A DNA stretch of 7,808 bases from Methanobacterium sp. PtaU1.Bin097 (GTDB taxonomy: Archaea; Methanobacteriota; Methanobacteria; Methanobacteriales; Methanobacteriaceae). Where the stretch lies: positions 1-7,808 of the forward strand of contig MVQY01000003.1 in NCBI GenBank assembly GCA_002067325.1, read 5' to 3'. A program made the translations under genes and the position numbers. Positions 1 to 4,800 of the stretch are shown here, one piece after another (position 1 is the first letter of the stretch; every line of letters starts with the position of its first letter). The notes below the pieces were generated by a model. It searched no databases. It worked only from the letters and a program-made list of their open reading frames with translations, and was not told the DNA's origin.

Positions 1-2065
1 CAGGTAAATTACTTATAAACTCAACAATACTGTTAAGAACACCAGAACCAGCGTCACGGGCCGTTTGTATTATTTCGGCATGGAAATTATAAGCATTCAC
101 CAAAGCCTGTAACAAGAAATTCCATATCATGCCCGGTATCTGTCCAAACCAAGCCGTAATAGTATTCAGAGCATTCTGTCCAGCAGCCAATAAGTATTGT
201 CCAACCATGACGTGGAAGTTCATGAATGCCAATAAAACCTGCTGTAAAGTACCGATCGGGTCTTTAAGAAGGTTATTGAAGAAATTCCAGATAGCTGTTA
301 AACCACCCATAATATAAGCACCCAGGCCTTGTAATGTCTGCCAGAGCCAATTAATACCATTCCTTACCCATTCATTATTCTGATAAAGCCAGATTAAAGC
401 ACCTATGAGGGCAGCGATAGCCAATACCACAATCCCAATAGGATTAGCTGACAATGCAGCGTTAAGTAACCACTGTGCCCCTGTTGCAACTCCGGCCGCA
501 ACACTATAAGCTATCTGTGCAGCGGTAGCCGCAGCGGTAGCCAAAGCTTGAGCAACCCGAACAGCAGCACCAGAAACCCACGTTCCAATATCTCTTAACC
601 TAGCAGCTATTCCGGTGTTGGTTGCGGCGGTGTTTAAATCAGTGGCTGCTGTACTTCCACCAATAGCTGTTGCATGGGCAGCAGCAGCCCCTATCTCGGC
701 ATTATATGAATCAATACCCAACCATCTTGCAGCGGTGTTAGCATACTGGGCTATAGTACTAGCAACTTGGCGAGCTGTCGTAAGGCCAAGACTAATGCCT
801 AACATGTTTATAATACCAGTCATGGTAGTTATCACAGTGGACAGGAGAACCCATCCACCAATACCACCAACGATAATACCCATAATAGTTTTCCAGGGGC
901 CTTCTAAACTACCTAACCATCCGGCAACTTGTTGTAATACCCATGACATGGCTTCTAATGCAGGGATAACAATCGGTAGTATTAATCCGCCGATAATTCG
1001 GCTTAGATATTCCCACATTCTACCAAGTACATCGATTACATGCTGCCAGCTATTTTTATAAGCGTTGTTGGCGTCGGCTCCATATTTGGCGTTCATTATC
1101 TGTGACATGAACGCTGCCCTTTGGGTAGCGTCCATTGTCGCTAGTTTCTCATTAACCTGGTCAATGGTTAATCCAGTTGCTTTGTAGATATCATCACTTG
1201 TTAATCCCAGACTCATTAATTGACGTGTTCCAAGCGTACCGGTTGAAACTACCCGTTTAAATGCGTTGGTTATTGATTCTATACTTTGGCCAGTGACAAA
1301 TGATGCTCCAGCAATTCCTGAGAACGCCCCTGTTAAAACATCTTTGCTGGTTACTCCGGCCGTTCCCATAGAAATAATATAGCTGCGTATTGTGCCAGCA
1401 CCACGGCCAGTGACGTCCTGCATATTTGATATTGCTCCAGACCAATCTGCCTGAACTTGATCAATAGGTAATCCACCTTCACCAACTGCAACAGCCAATC
1501 TACTCCAGCTATCATTAAATTCACCAGCTCCTTGAATTGCGGTTGTGAAGAATGCCCCCAGCCCCAGAGCCAGCACCCCATGTAATCCGGCAGATAAAGC
1601 AGAAATATGATCCCCTGATTCACTAATTTCCTGGTTAAAACTAGATGCATCTTCAGAGGCCCCTCCTAAATTATCTCCTAAACTTGAAGCTGCTGATGCT
1701 GCTTCATTTATTGCTGTATCATCAATTGATGTAAGTGCATCATTTAACTCTCCAGCACTTTCTGCAGCTTCCTGTATTTTAGTATCATCGACATCAATAT
1801 CAATTATTTCACCATCAACTGTACTTATTTCATTCTCAAGGGTCTCAAGCTCGGCATCATCCATATTAACCGTATAATCGATGCTAGTATCCATCGCACC
1901 TATTTCGGCTTCTAATGTGTCTATTGCGGTATCATTAACTATTACTTCAACATTAGATGATACTGTATCTGGCATTGCACCGAGTTTATCGATTAGATTC
2001 TGCAAATCTGAAATAGCGGAATCTACATCTGCTTTCGCTGTGATGCCTAGTTCTTTTTCAGCCAT
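1..2065 (-). CDS. Tail tape measure protein, 5' part (C-terminus outside window)
   Basis: The frame is open for 688 codons from an ATG at 2065 to the window edge. In tailed viruses this protein sets tail length and occupies the tail-tube lumen. Residues 1-130 are acidic and helical, with four degenerate repeats (about 36-126). Residues 160-345 form a Gly/Ala-rich region. Hydrophobic stretches lie at about 357-425, and an Ala-rich segment at about 455-530. Residues 541-572 begin NPIGIVVLAIAALIGALIWL and continue into a WVRNG motif, a hydrophobic block very typical of tape measure proteins. Aromatic-rich repeats with TAIWNFF and TAWFGQIPGMIW follow. A TAA lies seven codons upstream in frame, so the start is well fixed; a GGAG sits 10 nt before it. 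The gene follows the tail chaperones, as expected, but is separated from them by the 2066-2829 island. No peptidase domain is visible in the part present. Confidence 0.93.
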   Translation of the reverse strand, partial: MAEKELGITAKADVDSAISDLQNLIDKLGAMPDTVSSNVEVIVNDTAIDTLEAEIGAMDTSIDYTVNMDDAELETLENEISTVDGEIIDIDVDDTKIQEAAESAGELNDALTSIDDTAINEAASAASSLGDNLGGASEDASSFNQEISESGDHISALSAGLHGVLALGLGAFFTTAIQGAGEFNDSWSRLAVAVGEGGLPIDQVQADWSGAISNMQDVTGRGAGTIRSYIISMGTAGVTSKDVLTGAFSGIAGASFVTGQSIESITNAFKRVVSTGTLGTRQLMSLGLTSDDIYKATGLTIDQVNEKLATMDATQRAAFMSQIMNAKYGADANNAYKNSWQHVIDVLGRMWEYLSRIIGGLILPIVIPALEAMSWVLQQVAGWLGSLEGPWKTIMGIIVGGIGGWVLLSTVITTMTGIINMLGISLGLTTARQVASTIAQYANTAARWLGIDSYNAEIGAAAAHATAIGGSTAATDLNTAATNTGIAARLRDIGTWVSGAAVRVAQALATAAATAAQIAYSVAAGVATGAQWLLNAALSANPIGIVVLAIAALIGALIWLYQNNEWVRNGINWLWQTLQGLGAYIMGGLTAIWNFFNNLLKDPIGTLQQVLLAFMNFHVMVGQYLLAAGQNALNTITAWFGQIPGMIWNFLLQALVNAYNFHAEIIQTARDAGSGVLNSIVEFISNLP
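1688..1960 (-). repeat. Four degenerate ~24-residue repeats in the tape measure N-terminus
   Basis: Residues about 36-126 of the tape measure protein repeat a pattern: a hydrophobic strand, then [ND]D-x-x-[IL]-x-x-[LA]-E and a short helix. Anchors are NDTAIDTLEAEI (44-55), MDDAELETLENEI (68-80), VDDTKIQEAAESA (92-104) and IDDTAINEAASAA (114-126). The spacings are 25, 24 and 22 residues. The repeats have diverged in DNA sequence, so they are old or under protein-level selection rather than a fresh expansion. Confidence 0.7.
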
Positions 2066-2112
2066 TTGAAAAATACTCCGTTAAGAATGATTCTCTAGAA
2101 AAATAGTTTTTA

Positions 2113-2125
2113 GAAAGTTTAAAAT
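2113..2125 (+). promoter_or_regulatory. Probable archaeal promoter (BRE/TATA) for the 2176-2421 gene
   Basis: GAAAG followed by TTTAAAAT resembles a BRE plus TATA box. A transcript starting about 25 nt downstream (around 2145-2150) would carry the strong GGAGGTGA at 2172-2179. The box lies in the 110-bp gap between this gene and the oppositely oriented tape measure gene. The region is generally A/T-rich, so the exact box is uncertain. Confidence 0.45.
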
Positions 2126-2175
2126 AGTCAAATAGATTAGAAAAAAAATATTAAAGAATTAAAAAAAAATGGGAG

Positions 2176-2421
2176 GTGAATATTATCACGAATGAAGAAT
2201 GGAGTGGTAGTGTTGGTGCTGATAGTAATACAAGGTCAATAGATGGAACTGGTAATCATCAGGAGAATATGGGTTCTGCTGATATAGTATCAGCTGTTAT
2301 ACAAAAAGAAACGAATAGCACGGGTATGTTAAGGGTACAAATACTTAAAGATGGTCAAGTAATAAAAGAAGAAAGTACAACAGCAGAATATGGTGTTGTG
2401 TCTGTTTCAGCAAGTCTATAA
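2176..2421 (+). CDS. Small protein of unknown function, plus-strand accessory gene
   Basis: The frame encodes up to 81 residues and I do not recognise a family. The N-terminal half is polar (Asn, Ser, Gly, Thr). The middle contains GSADIVSAVIQKETNSTG. The C-terminal third (LRVQILKDGQVIKEESTTAE, then YGVVSVSASL) looks like a beta-hairpin or small beta-sheet. There is no signal peptide or membrane segment. The start is unclear. GTG at 2176 is the only conventional in-frame start, but it lies inside a near-perfect ribosome binding site, GGAGGTGA at 2172-2179. That site is correctly spaced for ATT at 2182 or ATC at 2185. The gene runs against the surrounding morphogenesis genes, has its own TATA-like box upstream and a U-rich tract after its stop. 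This fits an independently expressed accessory gene. Confidence 0.8.
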   Translation: MNIITNEEWSGSVGADSNTRSIDGTGNHQENMGSADIVSAVIQKETNSTGMLRVQILKDGQVIKEESTTAEYGVVSVSASL

Positions 2422-2425
2422 GAAA

Positions 2426-2449
2426 TTAATTTATTTATTTTTCTTTTTT
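2426..2449 (+). terminator. U-rich transcript end after the 2176-2421 gene
   Basis: Starting a few bases after the TAA at 2419-2421, the plus strand is almost all T with a few A and one C, ending in a run of six T. Archaeal transcription commonly ends at such U-tracts without a hairpin. The tract is also the Lys-rich 3' end of the minus-strand 32-residue ORF, so the T-richness may partly reflect coding. Confidence 0.5.
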
Positions 2450-2533
2450 ATTCAGATAATCTGCTTTGAGATCAAGGAATATTTCATCCTTCTCCTCAAC
2501 AGTCATATCTTCAAATTTTTTATCTGTTCTCAT
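2435..2533 (-). CDS. 32-residue small acidic/Lys-rich protein, unknown function
   Basis: ATG at 2533 opens a 32-codon frame ending TAA at 2435-2437. The product starts MRTDKKFEDMTVEEKDEIF and ends in LNKKEK. It is highly charged, probably helical, with no cysteines or membrane segment, and I recognise no family. Translation is supported by the leader: GGAGAGTGATC (2548-2538), close to the full anti-Shine-Dalgarno complement, sits 4 nt before the ATG. A consensus-like TATA box lies about 55 bp upstream at a distance giving a leader of about 30 nt. The gene is divergent from the AbrB-like gene and convergent with the 2176-2421 gene. The promoter sits inside an inverted repeat, so it may be repressed by the neighbouring DNA-binding protein. 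Confidence 0.65.
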   Translation of the reverse strand: MRTDKKFEDMTVEEKDEIFLDLKADYLNKKEK

Positions 2534-2537
2534 AATA

Positions 2538-2548
2538 GATCACTCTCC
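2538..2548 (-). promoter_or_regulatory. Strong ribosome binding site for the 32-residue ORF
   Basis: On the minus strand, GGAG and GTGATC are separated by a single A, four bases before ATG. It matches the methanogen 16S 3' end complement (GGAGGTGATC) nearly completely. This is the main evidence that such a short frame is a real gene. Confidence 0.7.
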
Positions 2549-2573
2549 ATATTACTAGTTTAATAGTTATTAT

Positions 2574-2607
2574 AGTAACTACTAATATATAAACTTTAGT
2601 AGTAACT
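2574..2607. promoter_or_regulatory. Inverted repeat around a TATA box, candidate operator
   Basis: The left arm AGTAACTACTAA (2574-2585) and right arm TTAGTAGTAACT (2596-2607) are inverted copies with 11 of 12 positions matching. They are separated by 10 bp containing TATATAAA. A second, overlapping dyad, AGTTATTATAGTAACT (2565-2580), matches its own reverse complement at 14 of 16 positions and uses the same half-site. A dimeric regulator bound here would block the minus-strand TATA box and sit just upstream of the plus-strand TATA at 2620. The adjacent AbrB-like protein is the obvious candidate ligand, but this is inference. Confidence 0.65.
2586..2598 (-). promoter_or_regulatory. Archaeal BRE/TATA promoter for the 32-residue ORF
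   Basis: Read on the minus strand, AAAGTTTATATA gives an A-rich BRE followed by TTTATATA, close to the canonical methanogen box. Transcription should begin about 25 nt downstream, near 2563-2566. The resulting mRNA would have a leader of about 30 nt carrying the strong ribosome binding site at 2548-2538. Confidence 0.65.
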
Positions 2608-2619
2608 GGGGGCATTGGC

Positions 2620-2626
2620 TATATAT
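2620..2626 (+). promoter_or_regulatory. TATA box for the AbrB-like gene, probably leaderless
   Basis: TATATAT at 2620-2626 is centred about 27 bp before the ATG at 2650. With usual archaeal spacing this puts the transcription start at or within a few bases of the start codon. There is no Shine-Dalgarno sequence before this ATG, unlike most other genes here, which fits a leaderless mRNA. Confidence 0.5.
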
Positions 2627-2649
2627 TTAACGAGACAAATAATCAAACC

Positions 2650-2829
2650 ATGAGGGGAAGTTCAACAAAAGTAGGATGGGCGAATAAGGAAAAATACACT
2701 TTAAAGACAACAATACCATCAGAAATAAGGGATTACCTTGAATTAAAACAAGGTGATGATCTACTCTGGACACTTGACAAGATAGATGGGAAATGGATCG
2801 CCGTGATAAAAAAAGTAGAAAGTGATTAG
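2650..2829 (+). CDS. AbrB/MazE/SpoVT-type DNA-binding protein
   Basis: The frame encodes 59 residues. The swapped-hairpin AbrB fold is suggested by TTIPSEIRDYLELKQGDDLL (20-39), matching the family pattern T-I-P-x-x-I-R-x-x-L-x-[IL]-x-x-G-D-x-L. It continues with W-T-L and, after a short loop, KWIAVIKKVE as the final strand. An N-terminal extension (MRGSSTKVGWANKEKYTLK) precedes the core. Such proteins act as dimers, either as transcription regulators or as antitoxins. No MazF- or PIN-type toxin is adjacent, so a regulator role fits better. The inverted repeat at 2574-2607 lies just upstream and suggests control of itself and of the divergent 32-residue gene. The gene runs opposite to the tail genes. 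Its 3' end overlaps the convergent T frame by four bases (2826-2829), so tail transcripts would be antisense to it. Confidence 0.85.
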   Translation: MRGSSTKVGWANKEKYTLKTTIPSEIRDYLELKQGDDLLWTLDKIDGKWIAVIKKVESD

Positions 2830-3038
2830 CTCTTCTTACTCTTCTTCTTTAGTCTTTCGCTCTGGGCTTTTCTAAAGGCTTCAATTTGTTTTCTTCTCTC
2901 ATCAGTTGAAGGCATATTCCCCTCATTTTCATCTTCAGGGTTGTAAATATCTAACATATCCCAGATGGGGTTCATATCAGGTAATTCTAGTATGTATTCA
3001 TAAGGTTGCTTCCATTCCAATGCTGCACCGGTAAACAT
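2826..3038 (-). CDS. Tail assembly chaperone T frame, probably made only as GT fusion
   Basis: The frame ends at 2826 and contains an internal ATG at 3038 giving 70 residues (MFTGAALEWKQPYEYILELP at the start, Lys-rich SERLKKKSKKS at the end). It lies between the G-like chaperone and the tape measure gene, where lambda-type T frames lie. The ATG has no ribosome binding site. The frame stays open upstream through 15 more codons (RKKETLEETLDGYRK) to the A7 slippery run at 3083-3089, inside the G gene. A -1 shift there adds 85 residues to the first 204 of G, giving a predicted 289-residue fusion. In known phages the T part recruits tail-tube subunits while G coats the tape measure. There is no sequence match I can claim to a named T family; the call rests on position, frame and slippery site. 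Confidence 0.75.
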   Translation of the reverse strand: MFTGAALEWKQPYEYILELPDMNPIWDMLDIYNPEDENEGNMPSTDERRKQIEAFRKAQSERLKKKSKKS

Positions 3039-3052
3039 CTTACGGTATCCAT

Positions 3053-3694
3053 CTAAGGTTTCTTCGAGGGTTTCCTTTTTCCTTTTTTTGACTTTCCCTT
3101 ATCAGCCGCCTTTTTTTCCAGTCTTCTCTGGAGCTTCTGATTAGGTGCAGATAGTTCAATCATAGCATAGGCTATCTGTAATAAGTAGTCTTGATCAATT
3201 TCAATATCCGGGAGTTGGTCTATGTAATCTGTTGCGGTGTTACTGGACTCGGCTTCTTTATAATCTTTATCATCCTTATAGAAGAATCTTTTAAGTCCAC
3301 GTTGTCCAAGGACACTAGCGTATTCTTCCATTTCCTTGTTTATTCTATCAACTTCTACCTTACTATCTTCTAATTCCTGTAATTCTTCTTCTGTAAATTC
3401 GTTATCATCTAAACTTAATATACCATCTATAAATTCATTTTCTAGTTCATCCTCAGATATGGGTTCGTCGCCTGTAGCTTCCTTAGCTTTTTCTATTAGT
3501 TTCTGTTGTAAGTCCCTGAAGACTTTTAGTTTGTTGAATAGGGCAGGTAATTCATTTCTTAGACTTTGTAGTTTTGCGGCTATATCTATATCTGCTGGTC
3601 TGTATCCTCTGATTTCTATTTCGATTGGTTCTTCCTCTCCAGTGTCTATTTCGATGGTTCTGGTTCGGTATAGTTTTGGTATTTTTACAACCAT
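3053..3694 (-). CDS. Tail assembly chaperone G-like protein
   Basis: The product has 213 residues. Residues 1-30 (MVVKIPKLYRTRTIEIDTGE onward) look like a beta-rich head. A long charged helical region follows, with a very acidic coiled-coil-prone segment at about 75-125 rich in Glu, Asp and Leu. The C-terminus is strongly basic (KGKSKKGKRKPSKKP). Position between the major tail protein and the tape measure gene, the helical character and the -1 frameshift signal near the 3' end identify it as the G component of the tail chaperone pair. Such proteins bind the tape measure during tail assembly and are usually absent from the finished virion. The start codon lies 4 bp after the stop of the 51-residue gene, with GAGG embedded in that gene's last codons, so the two are translationally coupled. 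Confidence 0.75.
   Translation of the reverse strand: MVVKIPKLYRTRTIEIDTGEEEPIEIEIRGYRPADIDIAAKLQSLRNELPALFNKLKVFRDLQQKLIEKAKEATGDEPISEDELENEFIDGILSLDDNEFTEEELQELEDSKVEVDRINKEMEEYASVLGQRGLKRFFYKDDKDYKEAESSNTATDYIDQLPDIEIDQDYLLQIAYAMIELSAPNQKLQRRLEKKAADKGKSKKGKRKPSKKP
3083..3089 (-). other. -1 ribosomal frameshift slippery site (A AAA AAA)
   Basis: In the G frame the minus-strand codons TCA AAA AAA GGA contain the heptamer A_AAA_AAA, a canonical X_XXY_YYZ slippery sequence, ten codons before the G stop. The -1 frame is open here: it has a stop just upstream (TAA about 12 nt before the run) and then none until 2826. Slippage yields 204 G residues followed by 85 T residues. This is the same arrangement as the conserved G/GT frameshift of lambda-like phages. 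I see no convincing downstream pseudoknot. Confidence 0.75.
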
Positions 3695-3698
3695 TTTT

Positions 3699-3854
3699 TT
3701 ATTCCTCTTTATATTTGATTAGTTCCTCAAATAATTGGTTATTTGTTTCACTGAGTGATTTAATTAAGTAATTTTTAGATAGCATATCACAGTACATCAT
3801 ATAGATGATAATAACTAAAATTAATATGGCTATTGCTAAAACAAGTTCTAACAT
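3699..3854 (-). CDS. 51-residue single-pass membrane protein, unknown role
   Basis: ATG at 3854 follows a perfect GGAGGTGTT (3869-3861) with 6 nt spacing, and the frame closes at TAA 3699-3701. Residues 2-21 (LELVLAIAILILVIIIYMMY) form one strongly hydrophobic helix with only Glu3 charged. The remainder (CDMLSKNYLIKSLSETNNQL and on to the end) is a short amphipathic, coiled-coil-like tail ending KYKEE. No family is recognised. It sits between the terminators after the major tail protein and the tail chaperone, and is coupled to the latter. It could be a membrane anchor for assembly, a superinfection-exclusion or lysis-related peptide, or an initiator peptide whose translation loads ribosomes onto the G gene. 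It is too small and has too few membrane segments to be called a holin. Confidence 0.75.
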   Translation of the reverse strand: MLELVLAIAILILVIIIYMMYCDMLSKNYLIKSLSETNNQLFEELIKYKEE

Positions 3855-3869
3855 TCTTTTAACACCTCC

Positions 3870-3913
3870 AAAAAATAAAATAAAAAGGGGAATAACCGCC
3901 CCCGATATTCCCC
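3870..3913 (-). terminator. Hairpin terminator with T-rich tail (second of a tandem pair)
   Basis: GGGGAATA (3887-3894) and TATTCCCC (3906-3913) form a perfect 8-bp stem with an 11-nt loop. On the minus strand it is followed by a T-rich tract (3886-3870) that ends at the ribosome binding site of the 51-residue gene. It probably stops part of the transcription coming from the major tail protein gene. Confidence 0.7.
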
Positions 3914-3929
3914 ATAAACAAAATTAAAT

Positions 3930-3970
3930 CAAAAAATAATAGTAAAGGGTCTTAAAAATAAATCCCTTTA
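3930..3970 (-). terminator. Hairpin terminator directly after the major tail protein gene
   Basis: TAAAGGG (3943-3949) and CCCTTTA (3964-3970) form a 7-bp stem with a 14-nt A/T loop, starting one base after the major tail protein stop codon (3972-3974). On the minus strand the stem is followed by a T-rich stretch to about 3930. It is weaker than the downstream hairpin; the two together form a tandem arrangement. Confidence 0.55.
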
Positions 3971-3971
3971 A

Positions 3972-4796
3972 TTAAGTTTCTTCCTTAGCTAGAATACGTA
4001 GCTCACTACCGATGCTCAGAGTTAAAGTCACGGTAGCATTATCCCCTACTTTTCCCTCTGGTAGGGATGGGGGTATTTGTACACTGTTAAGTATTATACG
4101 GCCCATTTCTTCCCGGTCGATAGGATCATCTGTTTCATCACCACTGTAAATAGGTATGAATCCTTTAAGGATTTGTGGGATGCTCCTCTGTTTATAAAGG
4201 ACATATCCCGCTTCTACTCCGGTCTGGTCACTTTCCGCTTGGAATCCGAGTAGTATTTGTTTGAGGTCTGAGATTGCGACTTCAACTTCTATCTCTGATT
4301 TGATATTACCATACTTTGTATAGACTGTTCTGCTACCCATTCTCTCTAAGTCGTCTGTGTTTTGGTCTATTTTGGGTTTGATGGACTGTTGTGTGTATAT
4401 GTCATTGTATGCATGATAGTCGAGTAATACATTGTCGGCGGTTTCTGATGCTGGTGCACTGGCTAGAACTACTGTGTTATATACTGTGTACCCTGTATCT
4501 TCGTCTTCTCCGGTTTCTATGGCTGATACTGTTACCTCTGTATCTACATCAGGGCTGCCTTCTTTTCGTGTGTAAGCGGTTATATCACTTATAACTGGTG
4601 CTTTGGTTTTCCCACCAGCAGGGTATATGGGGTATCTGGTTGTGAATTCTGTGTTTGCTGGGCTTCCCCCTATTTCACCACCTAATACTTCTTTTGTTAC
4701 GGGAATACCGAGTGATAGCATGAAGTTTGAACTGTCTAATACTTCTAATGCTTTCTGGTCTAAGTTGACTATTCCTGCTATATCTTCATTAACCAT
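3972..4796 (-). CDS. Major tail (tube) protein
   Basis: The product has 274 residues and would form the tail tube by stacking of hexameric rings. It is acidic and beta-rich with no membrane segment. Residues 1-65 (including LSLGIPVTKEVLGGEIGGSP) and 150-274 (VEVAISDLKQILLGFQAESD, then a final VTLTLSIGSELRILAKEET) look like the tube fold. Residues about 66-132 form a separate Ser/Thr/Asp-rich beta module, including TVYNTVVLASAPASETADNV and DYHAY, of a kind often inserted in virion proteins. The identification rests on size, position after the neck genes and before chaperone and tape measure, very strong ribosome binding site (GGAGG 8 nt before the ATG, inside the upstream gene's last codons) and the terminator pair behind it. 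No family match could be run, so a major tail protein call is likely but not certain. Confidence 0.78.
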   Translation of the reverse strand: MVNEDIAGIVNLDQKALEVLDSSNFMLSLGIPVTKEVLGGEIGGSPANTEFTTRYPIYPAGGKTKAPVISDITAYTRKEGSPDVDTEVTVSAIETGEDEDTGYTVYNTVVLASAPASETADNVLLDYHAYNDIYTQQSIKPKIDQNTDDLERMGSRTVYTKYGNIKSEIEVEVAISDLKQILLGFQAESDQTGVEAGYVLYKQRSIPQILKGFIPIYSGDETDDPIDREEMGRIILNSVQIPPSLPEGKVGDNATVTLTLSIGSELRILAKEET

Positions 4797-4800
4797 ATTC

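Noticed and set aside
615..1061. 148-codon plus-strand open frame
   Set aside because: It is fully antisense to the tape measure gene, whose frame is open for 688 codons with family-typical motifs. The frame has no ribosome binding site or promoter, and a composition explained by the opposite strand.
1351..1650. 99-codon minus-strand frame
   Set aside because: It is an alternate reading frame inside the tape measure gene with no start signal and no recognisable features.
2090..2120. Imperfect CTAGAAAAA / TTTTTAG hairpin in the tape measure leader
   Set aside because: It is a weak A/T stem with a bulge and is expected by chance in this A/T-rich gap.
2650..2829. AbrB-like protein as antitoxin of a toxin-antitoxin pair
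   Set aside because: No MazF, PIN or other toxin-like ORF is next to it. The 32-residue ORF is too small and too charged to be assigned as a toxin from sequence.
3038..3038. Independent start of the T frame at this ATG
   Set aside because: There is no Shine-Dalgarno sequence before it, and the frame extends upstream to a canonical slippery run. Kept only as an alternative.
3336..3722. 128-codon plus-strand Ser-rich frame
   Set aside because: It is antisense to the G gene. The Ser/Leu/Phe content is what the complement of Glu/Lys/Asp codons gives.
3699..3854. 51-residue membrane protein as holin
   Set aside because: It has a single membrane helix, a very short length, no adjacent endolysin and a position inside the tail module.
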